DNA of 64,000 nucleotides, from the NCBI RefSeq assembly GCF_014349155.1, contig NZ_JACSIT010000142.1:8663-72662 (forward strand), written 5' to 3'. The position numbers were made by a program, and so were the translations under genes. Positions within the stretch are counted from its first letter, which is position 1, and each line of letters starts with the position of its first letter. Source of the stretch: Neolewinella lacunae (GTDB taxonomy: Bacteria; Bacteroidota; Bacteroidia; Chitinophagales; Saprospiraceae). This document shows positions 7,776 to 15,744 of this stretch, piece after piece. The notes under the pieces were generated by a model, which was given only the letters and a program-made list of their open reading frames with translations, ran no database searches and was not told where the DNA came from.

Positions 7776-8677
7776 AACAAAGGGCTAGGATAAACGCCCT
7801 GATCGACCAGCAGCGCGAAGGCTTTCTGGACCTCCGGTTTGTCTTCCTGGTAGGTGACGCCGTACCAACGGTCGTCGGATACGAGCACCTTCACCTCGGC
7901 CGCGCCGCTTTTGATCATGCCATCCACCAGCTCGGGGATGAGGTATTCGGCGCGGGGGTTCCCCTGGTTGGCTACGGCAAATTCCTGGAAACCGCTTAGG
8001 ATGTCGTCGAAAATGGCGGGGTGGAAGCCCCAGAAATTCATCGATACCACGGCGTCGTCGGCCAGGTGGTAGCGGTGTCCGTCTTCGCCCAGGTAGGTGA
8101 CGCCATCGTCGGTTCCCCGCTCAATCTTGAGGCGCTCGTTAACGTCCTGCAACAAGAAATCGGGAGAGACCACCGTGACGCCTCGGTTGACGGTGCCGTG
8201 GTCGGAAAGGGTGCGGTGGAGGACGTAGCCGACCATGCTGAACAATTTCGGGCTGGCCTCGGCCACCAGAAAAGAAGCCATTTGCTGGAAGGCTTTGATG
8301 CCGTAGTAGTCGTCGGCATTGATGACCGCAAAGGGCTCATGGGTAACTTCCTTGGCCACCAGCATGGCGTGGGTGGTGCCCCAGGGTTTTTCGCGCTTGG
8401 TGTGGTCTACGCCCTCCGGAACGTAGCTGTCCATACCCTGGAAAGCGTAGGCCACCTCGATCTGGTCACCAAACTTGCCGTCAAATTTTTCGCGGAAGGG
8501 CGCTTCAATGTCTTTGCGGATGACGAAGACGACCTTGCCGAAGCCGGCGCGGATGGCGTCGTAAATGGAGTATTCGATGATGCCCTCTTCGCTGGGGCCG
8601 ACGCCGTCAATTTGCTTGAGGCCGCCGTAGCGGCTGCCCATACCGGCGGCGAGGATTACTAAGGTAGGTTTGGTCAC
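7772..8677 (-). CDS. Sugar nucleotidyltransferase (NTP_transferase family)
   Basis: The protein (301 residues) opens with LVILAAGMGSRYGGLKQID, the nucleotide-binding signature LAAGxGxR...K of sugar-1-phosphate nucleotidyltransferases. It continues with EKPWGTTHAML and the metal-binding VINADDYYG. Such enzymes make NDP-sugars from NTP and sugar-1-phosphate; the exact sugar cannot be told. The start used is GTG at 8677, which gives the motif a normal N-terminal position; no upstream ATG is in frame. Its 3' end overlaps that of the sulfurtransferase gene by 4 bases on the other strand, so there is no room for a terminator. Confidence 0.85.
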   Translation of the reverse strand: MTKPTLVILAAGMGSRYGGLKQIDGVGPSEEGIIEYSIYDAIRAGFGKVVFVIRKDIEAPFREKFDGKFGDQIEVAYAFQGMDSYVPEGVDHTKREKPWGTTHAMLVAKEVTHEPFAVINADDYYGIKAFQQMASFLVAEASPKLFSMVGYVLHRTLSDHGTVNRGVTVVSPDFLLQDVNERLKIERGTDDGVTYLGEDGHRYHLADDAVVSMNFWGFHPAIFDDILSGFQEFAVANQGNPRAEYLIPELVDGMIKSGAAEVKVLVSDDRWYGVTYQEDKPEVQKAFALLVDQGVYPSPLF

Positions 8678-8786
8678 GGTACAATGGTTTTGCCGCTAAA
8701 GTAATCATGCCGGGGCGGACTCCACCGACTTCCCGGCCCGAATGTGGATTTTTTTGCTTCCCCCGCGCTCGCCAGCTTGGTTGCCT

Positions 8787-8804
8787 GCACCTGCGGCCGC
8801 GCCC
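8787..8804 (-). repeat. GC-rich NotI-type element copy
   Basis: GCACCTGCGGCCGCGCCC is a perfect minus-strand copy of the family core. It sits in the gap between two minus-strand genes, right after the terminator-like hairpin of the upstream gene. Confidence 0.85.
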
Positions 8805-8805
8805 C

Positions 8806-8826
8806 GTAAAAAGGCGCTCAGCCTTT
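8806..8826 (-). terminator. Hairpin plus T-run overlapping a stop codon
   Basis: On the minus strand AAAGGC-TGAGC-GCCTTTTT forms a six-base stem followed by T residues. The TGA loop is the stop codon of the gene ending at 8818. This fits a compact intrinsic terminator. Confidence 0.55.
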
Positions 8827-9480
8827 CTTTTTTGCCGCCGCCCGGAATTGCGCAGCCCGCCGCTGCGCCCGCGCGTAGGCCAGCCCGTAGATGAGGGCCA
8901 GCAAGACCAGCCCGCCCACAAAAGCCGTGGCCGAGGCCAGCTGAAAGCCCGGCGTGAGCGCGGGATAAAAGTGACGGATGAAGAGCAGATCGAGCGTGAT
9001 GATGGCTGCCGTCAGCAGCATACAAAGCAGGAAAATGGCACGCCCGGCCTGCAAGGTCTTCTTCTGCTGGCTGAAAAAAATGGTCCGCAAAAAGCGAAAA
9101 GGCAGCGGCCGGTAAGGATCGATGCGGATGAGCTCGCCGATTACGTGGCTGGCCACCGGGTGCTGCCCCAGCCGGTAGGCACTCACTCCTTTGGTAAACA
9201 GCAGGTGCTGGAAAACGTCGCCCTCCACCCCTGCCACCGCAGTGATGTTGTGGCGGATGCAGGCATTGATCACCAGGTCCACCATCAGTAAATGCTGCCG
9301 GTAAGCCCCCGTGGCGAAGAGGGCATTGGCGTAGTGTACCGTCAGTTCGAAGTATTCGTACACCTCCAGCCGGCCAATTTCCGCCTCCTTTTCCTCGTAC
9401 AGCCGGATGGTGCGGTGGTAGTCGCGGGGATCGACGTCACGTAATTGGCGGTAGAGTTGAGATTGGGGATGGCCGGGCAT
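8818..9480 (-). CDS. Hypothetical membrane protein with two C-terminal TM helices
   Basis: With the ATG at 9480 the product is 220 residues; a TTG at 9498 would add six. Residues ~1-130 are soluble and helical, with a TPR-like look (LTVHYANALFATGAYRQHLL). Two hydrophobic helices follow near residues 140-160 and 175-200 (AIFLLCMLLTAAIITLDLLF and ATAFVGGLVLLALIYGLAYA), and the tail is basic (AAAKKKG). No known domain is recognised. A TATCTTTA sequence just upstream resembles a -7 box. The function is unknown. Confidence 0.65.
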   Translation of the reverse strand: MPGHPQSQLYRQLRDVDPRDYHRTIRLYEEKEAEIGRLEVYEYFELTVHYANALFATGAYRQHLLMVDLVINACIRHNITAVAGVEGDVFQHLLFTKGVSAYRLGQHPVASHVIGELIRIDPYRPLPFRFLRTIFFSQQKKTLQAGRAIFLLCMLLTAAIITLDLLFIRHFYPALTPGFQLASATAFVGGLVLLALIYGLAYARAQRRAAQFRAAAKKKG

Positions 9481-9607
9481 ATTGGCGCGCTTGGTCAATG
9501 GGAACGGGAGACTTTAAAGATACGCATCGGGCAAATTGTTGTGCGCTGGAGCCTGCTTTTTTGTCGCCTCCCCCCCGAAAAATTTTGTTGCGAAGAGGTA
9601 TGGGGCG

Positions 9608-9644
9608 GGGCGCGGCCGCAGGTGCCGGGGGAGATCGCCCCCGG
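9608..9644 (+). repeat. GC-rich NotI-type element followed by hairpin
   Basis: A perfect core copy at 9608-9625 runs directly into CCGGGGG-AGATCG-CCCCCGG (9625-9644), a seven-base perfect stem. The remaining gap (9499-9815, between divergent genes) shows no gene. Confidence 0.8.
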
Positions 9645-9815
9645 GGAAGAGCGGGGGAAAGTGGCCTGGGCGGAGAAATTTAACGGCCCGACTGGGGGAG
9701 AAGCCCGATCTTGAGGGCGCTCTGAACCTGGGGCGTGTACGGTGGGTTGACCCCGGAGGGAACGATTTTGCCCGCTACCCGGGTGTTTTTACTTACCACC
9801 TATCCTTTAGCCGTA

Positions 9816-11342
9816 ATGCTGTTAGACCGCGTCATCGAATTGGGCCTGGGGGCCGCTGAAAAGTTCCCCCGTCGTCGCCGGCCACCCTGGCCCGCCCAGC
9901 AACGCACCCTGCGTAAGCTGCTGAAAAAAGCCCGTAAGACCGTATTTGGCCGGGCCTACGACTTCACGGGCATCCTGGCGGCGGAAGACCCCGTGGCGGC
10001 TTTTCAGCAAAACGTGCCCGTCGTTGATTACAACGCCATGTTCGACCCCTGGTGGCGCCGCGTCTACGAAGGCAAAGAGAACATCACCTGGCCGGGGGCT
10101 GCCGAGTACTTCGCCCTCAGCAGCGGCACGAGCAACGCCAATACCAAGTACATCCCCGTTACCGAAGCCACCATCCGGTCTTTGGCCAAGGGCGGCTTCC
10201 GGATGTTCTCCAGCTTCCCCGATTATCCGCTCTCCCAAGACGTCTACTCCACCTCCTGGCTCGCCATCGGTGGAACGACCCACCTGGACGTCGATAAGGG
10301 CCGGCGCTTCGGCTACCTCAGCGGCATCAACGCCCGCGAGCAACCCATCTGGGCCCGCCGCTTCTATAAGCCCGGCCGCCGCATCGCCAGCATTGAAAAC
10401 TTCGATGAGCGCCTGGAGGAAATCGCCCGTCACGCACCGGAGTGGAACATCGGCATCATCGTCGGCATCCCCCACTGGGTACAACTCACCCTGGAGCGCA
10501 TCGTCGAGATGCACCAACTCGATAACATCGCCCAGATTTGGCCCGAGCTGGAACTGTTCGTCAGCGGCGGCGTCGCCTACCAACCCTACGTAAAAAGCTT
10601 CACCCGCCTCATCGGTCACCCCATTCGCTACATGGATACCTACCTGGCCAGCGAAGGAATGTTTGCCTTCCAGCGCAGTGCCGACGCGCAGGGGATGCAG
10701 ATGCTACTGGATAACGGCATCTTTTACGAGTTTCTCCCCTTCAACGAAAGCAATTTCGACGAAGACGGCAACCCCCGCCCCGGTGCAAGCGCCCTTACGC
10801 TCAACCAGGTTGAGGCCGGTCAGGAATACGCCCTGGTCACCACCTCCTGCAGCGGAGCCTGGCGCTACGTCATCGGCGATACCATCCGCTTTCTCGACGT
10901 CGAACAGGCCATCATCCAGATCAGCGGCCGCACCAAGCACTACATCAACCTGGTCAGCGAACACCTGACGGTCGATAACATGAACGCCGGCGTCGCCGCC
11001 GTCGAGGAAGCACTCGACGTCCGCGTCCCCGAATACACCATCATCCCCGTCAAAGAAGACCAGTACATCGCCCACGAATGGTACCTCGGCACCAATGACC
11101 CGCTCGACGCCGCCGCCGCCACCGCCGTGCTCGATGCCGCCCTCGGCCGCGTCAACGACGACTACCATTCCGAACGCCAAACCGCCCTCCAGATCAAAGT
11201 AACCGTCGTCCCCCTCCAGCGCTTCTACGAATGGCAACGCCGCGGCGGGCAGGTCAACGGACAAAGCAAGATCCCCCGCGTGCTCAAAGGGGAGCCCAAG
11301 GCGCGCTGGCTTGAGCTGTTGGGGGAAGGGTTGAAGGGTTGA
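9816..11342 (+). CDS. GH3-family (auxin-responsive promoter family) acyl-adenylating protein
   Basis: Starting at the ATG at 9816 (MLLDRVIELG) the product is 508 residues, the usual GH3 size. Visible family motifs are KTVFGRAYDF near the N-terminus, the ATP-binding FALSSGTSNANTKYIPV (SSGT-S signature), ASEGMFAFQ, YEFLPF, and the C-terminal SGRTKHYINLVSEHL hinge. Plant GH3 enzymes adenylate acyl acids such as jasmonate or IAA and conjugate them to amino acids. Bacteroidota homologues are common but their substrates are unknown. No obvious partner is adjacent, and the gene ends in a repeat-filled gap. Confidence 0.85.
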   Translation: MLLDRVIELGLGAAEKFPRRRRPPWPAQQRTLRKLLKKARKTVFGRAYDFTGILAAEDPVAAFQQNVPVVDYNAMFDPWWRRVYEGKENITWPGAAEYFALSSGTSNANTKYIPVTEATIRSLAKGGFRMFSSFPDYPLSQDVYSTSWLAIGGTTHLDVDKGRRFGYLSGINAREQPIWARRFYKPGRRIASIENFDERLEEIARHAPEWNIGIIVGIPHWVQLTLERIVEMHQLDNIAQIWPELELFVSGGVAYQPYVKSFTRLIGHPIRYMDTYLASEGMFAFQRSADAQGMQMLLDNGIFYEFLPFNESNFDEDGNPRPGASALTLNQVEAGQEYALVTTSCSGAWRYVIGDTIRFLDVEQAIIQISGRTKHYINLVSEHLTVDNMNAGVAAVEEALDVRVPEYTIIPVKEDQYIAHEWYLGTNDPLDAAAATAVLDAALGRVNDDYHSERQTALQIKVTVVPLQRFYEWQRRGGQVNGQSKIPRVLKGEPKARWLELLGEGLKG

Positions 11343-11815
11343 ATAATGGAATAAACGAATAAATGACCGCCGTAGGCAGCAGCGCAGCTCATAAGCTACC
11401 GCACGGGACACGCTACCGCACGGGACACGCTACCGCACGGGTCACGCTACCGCACATGAAGCACCCCGGTTGAGGGTGTCCCCACCCGAACGACCCCGCT
11501 GCACGAAACAAGCAAGGGTGACCAAGCAAATAAGTGACCGCCGATAGACAGCAGCGCAGGAACAGCATTCTGGAAAATGCTGTTCCTCCCAAAACACCTA
11601 GGTTTCAATACAGAAAATCGAAAAACCCTTGACGGTCAATTCCTTACCTCAAAATTTGCCACTAAAACAACCAGCAAAAATTATCTTATTGCACCAAACT
11701 TGCCTTGCATCCACCAGCGCCCATTAGCTACGCTGCTGCCCCCGGCGGTCACTCCTGCCTGCCTCGTGCGGTAGCCCATTCACTCATTCACTCATTCGCT
11801 CATTCACTCATTAAA
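11343..11815. repeat. Second composite inverted-repeat element with internal hairpins
   Basis: GACCGCCGTAGGCAGCAGCG at 11365-11384 pairs with its imperfect mirror at 11727-11750. CTACCGCACGGGACACG-type units (11395-11455) mirror GTGCGGTAGCCC at 11767, and TCATTCAC heptamers end at 11815. Inside are an inverted copy of the GTTCGGGTGGGGACACCCTC family (11465-11491) and a perfect 11-base hairpin, GGAACAGCATT (11559-11569) with AATGCTGTTCC (11576-11586). About 110 bases of AT-rich sequence (11587-11700) show no convincing gene. Confidence 0.85.
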
Positions 11816-14800
11816 AAAGCCCATCCACCCACCGCCAGGGCAACCACCCCTCCAGCGCCAGCCGGAAGCTGAGCCGGTTTAGCACGTTGCCGTTTTGGTC
11901 CAGCAGGTTTCGGGTGGTGGGGTCGGCAACGAGGGGGAGGTAGAACCCCATCCGCCCTGCGGCCGCCGTAATCGAAACCCCGCCTACCCAGCTGAAGATG
12001 CCCTGCTGCGGCTCCACGCTCGTTGCCTTGAAACTGTAGTAACCCGCGTCAAGGAAAAGCCCCAGGGGCAGGGGGCGGAAGGGAAGATCCGCATCCACGT
12101 TGAGCGCTACCAGGAAGTCGTTGCTCCGCCCAAAAACGAAGGCTGGCCCGATCGGTGCCCGAAAGCCGCCCTGCCGCTGTTCCAACTGCTGGCCCGGCCA
12201 GCTGCTTTGGCTGGCGTTGAGGCTGCGACCGAAGTAGAGGTCGTCGTAGCGGTAGTCGCTTATGCCATTATCCACCAGCGCCAGGGCGGAAGCCGGGTAG
12301 GTGGCCCGCTCGCGCAGGTCGTTCACCAAAAAGTAGCCCCCGTAGAGGCGGTAGCGCAAAAAGCGGTCGGCTTCGTACTGGTAGCCGCCCCGGAAGCTGG
12401 CGTCCAGCCGCAGGTGGCTGGCCTCGAAACTGCTGCTCACGCTCGCGTCGCGGTCTTTGTATTCCAGGGCGACGGACCACTCCGTGGGCCGCAGTTCCCG
12501 GTCGCGGCGCTGCGTATAACCCAGGCGGTAAAAGCGGTTGCCCTGTCGCTGGGTGCCCACGGGTTGCGGACTGTTCTCAAAGCGGGGGCGGTCTTGGCGC
12601 AGGTCGATGATTTGGATAAAAAGGCGGCGTTCGCGGCCCGTGATCGGAGGGTCAGCGAAGAAGACTTCGGCCTTCAGGGCGTGGCGTTGGTAGGCGTAGG
12701 CCTGGTCGGTTTGGGGCAGCGTGAAGTCGCTGAAACGTTGCGTGCCCAGGCTCAGTAAAACTTGTTGGATACCGGGCGTTGGGCGCAGCAGGCGGTAGCG
12801 CGCGCCGGCCATCCCCGCCAGCTCGCTGCTGCGGGTACCGTAGAGCGGGGCCAGGATCCACTCCAGGCGGCGGGGCTCAAGTGTCCGGTTGTGCAGGGCC
12901 AGGCCGGCCAGCAAGCCATCGTGGGCGTTGTAGCCCAGCAGGGGGGAAACAAACAGTTGCTTTGCGTCCGTACGTTCCGCGCTGGTCCCGGGTTTCAATT
13001 GCCAGCTTTTGCCGCCGCGCTGGTTGTTGTGCGTGTACAAATCCAGGGGATTACCGGCCGGGGGCAGGAGTACGGATCGGGCATCGCCGGTAGCCAGGGT
13101 GCGCTGCTGGGGGTGGAGGCGGACGGTATCCAGGGAGCCGGAGGGGCTGCTGATTTGCGCGGTCGCAGGTGCCAGGCGCGGTCCGCGGTGCGCAAGGGAA
13201 GTCGTGCCCGCCTTAGTCCTTGGCCCCACGCGCCAGTCGCTGGTAGCCGTTGAAGTCAGCGCCGCCGCAAACCAGGGGCCAAAGTCTTCGCCCAATTCTT
13301 CCGCCAGGACCGCAAAAAAATCTTCCGGCCCGGGGTGGCGAAACTGCCAGCGCTGGTAGTACGCCCGCACGGCGGCGTCGAGTCGCTCCGTCCCCACGTA
13401 GGCCGCCAGTTCGTGGAGGGCCAGACTGGGCTTGCTGTAAGCCCCCACGCCGTAGTTGAGGTAAGAGAGGCTGTCGGAGCGGGTGTCCGGGGCCTGGTCT
13501 TTGCCCTGCCGCGCCAGAAAGTGGTAACCGAGGCGGTTCAGGTCGATGGCACCGAAGAGGGGCAAGGTGTACGAGCGGTCGGGGTAATACCCGGCCATGT
13601 AGCGTTGCTCGTAGTAGGAATTGACGCCTTCGTCAAGCCAGGGGTGGTCGCGTTCGTTACTGGCCAAAATGCCGTAAAACCAGTTGTGGCCAACTTCGTG
13701 GGCCAGCACTTCATCCAGCGCAGCGGCGTCTTCGCTCAGGCCAATGACGGTGATCATGGGGTACTCCATTCCACCGCCCGCGCTGAGGGCCGATTGCAGC
13801 CCCGTCACCTGGGGGTAGGGGTAAGGACCGATGTGCTGATGGTAAAATCGCGTGGCCCGTTTCAGGTAGTCGGTCGCTTCCCGCCAGAGTCCGGCCTGGC
13901 TCTCGGTGAAGAAAGCCCAGACGTCGGTCGTCCCCGGCTGCTCCCCCTTGGGGGGTTGGGGGGCCAACGAACTCCCCCCTTTGGGGGGTCGGGGGGGAGC
14001 ACCTGCGGCCGCGCCCACCTCCGAAAGCCGCAAGGTATCGTGCAGCACCTTGAAGCGCTTATCGGCAAACCAGGCGAAGTCGTGCACGTTTTCGGCCAGG
14101 TAAGTCAGGGTCTTGCGCGTGGTGGCCGAGGGCGGAAAGGGCTCGCGGACGTAGCCCTCGGAAAGGTCCGTGCGTTGCGCCAGGGCCGCCCGGTCAGTAG
14201 CCGCTTTTTCCAGTAGCCAGGTCCGTTCCGCCGCCTCCTGCAGTACACCGGTGGCCCCAACGACGTAATTTTCAGGCAGCGTGATTTGTACCCGGAAACT
14301 ACCGAACTCACTGAAAAATTCCCCCTGGTCGAGGTAAGGCAGCGGGTGCCAGCCCGCCCGGTCGTAAACGGCGGGCTTGGGGTACCACTGGCTGATTTGG
14401 TAGCTCTCGCCCACGTGGCCGAGGCGGGAAAAAGACGCGGGAATTTGGACGCGAAACGGCGTTTCCAGTACCACCACACCCCCGGGCACCAGGGGCGAGG
14501 GCAGTTGCAGCAAGAGGAGGTCGGGGGAATCTCCAAACGTGTATTCGGCCGCTACGCCATCCACCGTGAAGCGGAGGCTATCCAGCGTCCCCCGCTCTGC
14601 CGCAGACGCAAAGTGGAAGTCCGTTTGCCCATTGCGCAGTTGCTGCCGGGCGAAGGCTGATGCGTCGGAACCATAAGCCCGCGGCCAGCAGTGCAGCCAG
14701 ATCTCCCGCAAAGTATCGCCCGAATGGTTGGTATACGTCAGGCGAAGCTGGGCCGAAAGTTGGTGACGGACGTCATCCAGCGCAACCGAAATGTCGTAAT

Positions 14801-14912
14801 CCACCCGCTGCTGGAAATAAGTATTCGCCTGGGCGGTCAAGAGACCGGGCAGCGCGCTGAAGCAGAAGAACAGAGTCACGAGGGCAGTCGGCAACGAATG
14901 GGGTGCTTTCAT
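11811..14912 (-). CDS. Large M1-family metallopeptidase with probable C-terminal beta-barrel region
   Basis: Starting at the ATG at 14912 the product is about 1033 residues with a signal peptide (ALVTLFFCFSALPGLLTAQA). The zinc site is LAHEVGHNWFYG near residue 403, with the third ligand in WLDEGVNSYYEQ about 20 residues on, the gluzincin HExxH-x18-E pattern of M1 aminopeptidases. The N-terminal ~300 residues fit the M1 beta-domain. The C-terminal half (from ~residue 660) alternates hydrophobic and polar residues and ends in RWVDGLF, resembling an outer-membrane barrel, so the protease may be surface anchored. Two GC-rich repeat elements lie inside the gene in frame: residues ~299-325 (GAAAGAPPRPPKGG) just before the catalytic domain, and ~580-586. 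Both look like tolerated linkers. Confidence 0.88.
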   Translation of the reverse strand: MKAPHSLPTALVTLFFCFSALPGLLTAQANTYFQQRVDYDISVALDDVRHQLSAQLRLTYTNHSGDTLREIWLHCWPRAYGSDASAFARQQLRNGQTDFHFASAAERGTLDSLRFTVDGVAAEYTFGDSPDLLLLQLPSPLVPGGVVVLETPFRVQIPASFSRLGHVGESYQISQWYPKPAVYDRAGWHPLPYLDQGEFFSEFGSFRVQITLPENYVVGATGVLQEAAERTWLLEKAATDRAALAQRTDLSEGYVREPFPPSATTRKTLTYLAENVHDFAWFADKRFKVLHDTLRLSEVGAAAGAPPRPPKGGSSLAPQPPKGEQPGTTDVWAFFTESQAGLWREATDYLKRATRFYHQHIGPYPYPQVTGLQSALSAGGGMEYPMITVIGLSEDAAALDEVLAHEVGHNWFYGILASNERDHPWLDEGVNSYYEQRYMAGYYPDRSYTLPLFGAIDLNRLGYHFLARQGKDQAPDTRSDSLSYLNYGVGAYSKPSLALHELAAYVGTERLDAAVRAYYQRWQFRHPGPEDFFAVLAEELGEDFGPWFAAALTSTATSDWRVGPRTKAGTTSLAHRGPRLAPATAQISSPSGSLDTVRLHPQQRTLATGDARSVLLPPAGNPLDLYTHNNQRGGKSWQLKPGTSAERTDAKQLFVSPLLGYNAHDGLLAGLALHNRTLEPRRLEWILAPLYGTRSSELAGMAGARYRLLRPTPGIQQVLLSLGTQRFSDFTLPQTDQAYAYQRHALKAEVFFADPPITGRERRLFIQIIDLRQDRPRFENSPQPVGTQRQGNRFYRLGYTQRRDRELRPTEWSVALEYKDRDASVSSSFEASHLRLDASFRGGYQYEADRFLRYRLYGGYFLVNDLRERATYPASALALVDNGISDYRYDDLYFGRSLNASQSSWPGQQLEQRQGGFRAPIGPAFVFGRSNDFLVALNVDADLPFRPLPLGLFLDAGYYSFKATSVEPQQGIFSWVGGVSITAAAGRMGFYLPLVADPTTRNLLDQNGNVLNRLSFRLALEGWLPWRWVDGLF
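13155..13172 (+). repeat. Intragenic copy of the GC-rich element (diverged)
   Basis: GCGCGGTCGCAGGTGC with flanking bases matches the family core with one substitution in the NotI-like centre. It is read on the minus strand within the M1 peptidase gene as LAPATAQ, a low-complexity linker. Confidence 0.65.
13939..14016 (-). repeat. Intragenic long form of the GC-rich element
   Basis: The perfect core at 13999-14016 is preceded by two palindromes, CCCCCTTGGGGGG and CCCCCCTTTGGGGGG, and a G7 run. Within the M1 peptidase gene this is translated in frame as GAAAGAPPRPPKGG and QPPKGEQPG. The same long form occurs in gaps at 35116-35159 and, degraded, at 3708-3749. Confidence 0.85.
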
Positions 14913-14935
14913 CGGCTGGTTGGGTTGGAGGGGAC

Positions 14936-14961
14936 AATTCAGTAATTGGTGCCACTGAATT
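14936..14961. promoter_or_regulatory. Inverted repeat upstream of M1 peptidase gene
   Basis: AATTCAGT (14936-14943) and ACTGAATT (14954-14961) form a perfect 8-base inverted repeat with a 10-base spacer, 24 bases upstream of the start codon. It could be an operator or a 5'-leader hairpin. Confidence 0.35.
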
Positions 14962-15001
14962 TTGACCACCGGCGGAGGTCGCTACCTGTTACACCGCAGA
15001 T

Positions 15002-15427
15002 TTATTGTTTTTGGAGCAACTTAGTGGCATTGTAAATATCCACCACAAAACGCCCCAGTATTTCCCCCACTTTGTCTTGATTGTCGCGTATCCATTTGCG
15101 GACTTCCACATCCTGAATTTTTATCTGCATCGATATTTCTTCTGCTTCCTCCGCTTGTCCGCTCAACCGCCGGGCCAATTCCGCCTTTTCATCCCAAGTC
15201 AATTCAACGGGTGCTTGACTCCATTCAACTTCATCAAAATCCGGATCGTAAGCGATGTCTCCATCATCGTAGAAGATGTTCTGTTCTGGCACCACTATCC
15301 CATGTTCGGCCAGGATCAAGGCGTCAACGGCCTTGACCTGAACATCTTGCAAGTCTTTTATCGCAACACCCTGCAAGCTTTTATTGCTCCTGGCAAGTGC
15401 TATGGCCTCTTCAATGTTCATCTTCAT
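15002..15427 (-). CDS. Candidate antitoxin of unusual type paired with BrnT
   Basis: From the ATG at 15427 (another at 15421) the product is ~141 residues. It overlaps the 3' end of the brnT-like gene by 17 bases, the tight coupling usual for toxin-antitoxin pairs. It is acidic, with IFYDDGDIAYDPDFDEVEW in the middle and a helical C-terminus (VRKWIRDNQDKVGEILGRFV). It does not look like classical BrnA, which is shorter (~90 residues) with a ribbon-helix-helix DNA-binding part. Inference: a non-canonical antitoxin whose acidic centre may mimic RNA or mask the basic toxin. Function is assigned by context only. Confidence 0.6.
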   Translation of the reverse strand: MKMNIEEAIALARSNKSLQGVAIKDLQDVQVKAVDALILAEHGIVVPEQNIFYDDGDIAYDPDFDEVEWSQAPVELTWDEKAELARRLSGQAEEAEEISMQIKIQDVEVRKWIRDNQDKVGEILGRFVVDIYNATKLLQKQ

Positions 15428-15716
15428 CCTGCGACTGTTTAGATAAATTATGCTCAAGATAGGATTTTGCCTCCTTGTTGCTCGCACTCCTTGCTGAGAT
15501 AATCCTGACCACGGTTGATCGCATGGTGTAAACCAGTGCGATTAATACTCTGCTTAACGTTTTACCAATGATCAATATCCGCAATTCCGACCCAAAGGTT
15601 CCTCGAAATTCGAGCGCATTTTTATCCTCAAACACCTCTTTAGCCTTTTCAAAGCCAATGGAATGCTTTTCGAGATTCGACTGGTTTCTATTTTCGTCCC
15701 ATTCGAATTGTGGCAT
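15411..15716 (-). CDS. brnT: BrnT-family ribonuclease toxin
   Basis: The 101-residue protein matches the BrnT pattern well: FEWDENRNQSNLEKHSIGFE at the N-terminus, VFEDKNALEF, then a central strand pair, and VRIISARSASNKEAKSYLEH, the conserved R-x-ISAR-A-x-x-E block. BrnT is a RelE-like RNase that inhibits translation and is normally neutralised by BrnA encoded just downstream. Here the downstream partner is an unrelated-looking ~141-residue protein. The start at 15716 is only 28 bases from the stop of the next upstream gene, so the pair may be partly read-through transcribed. Confidence 0.85.
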   Translation of the reverse strand: MPQFEWDENRNQSNLEKHSIGFEKAKEVFEDKNALEFRGTFGSELRILIIGKTLSRVLIALVYTMRSTVVRIISARSASNKEAKSYLEHNLSKQSQDEDEH

Positions 15717-15744
15717 GGGTTAAGTTTTTAGGCGTGCTACCCTT

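Noticed and set aside
11577-11774. 65-codon open frame in the second composite element
   Set aside because: Composed of repeat and AT-rich sequence with no ribosome site or protein-like features.
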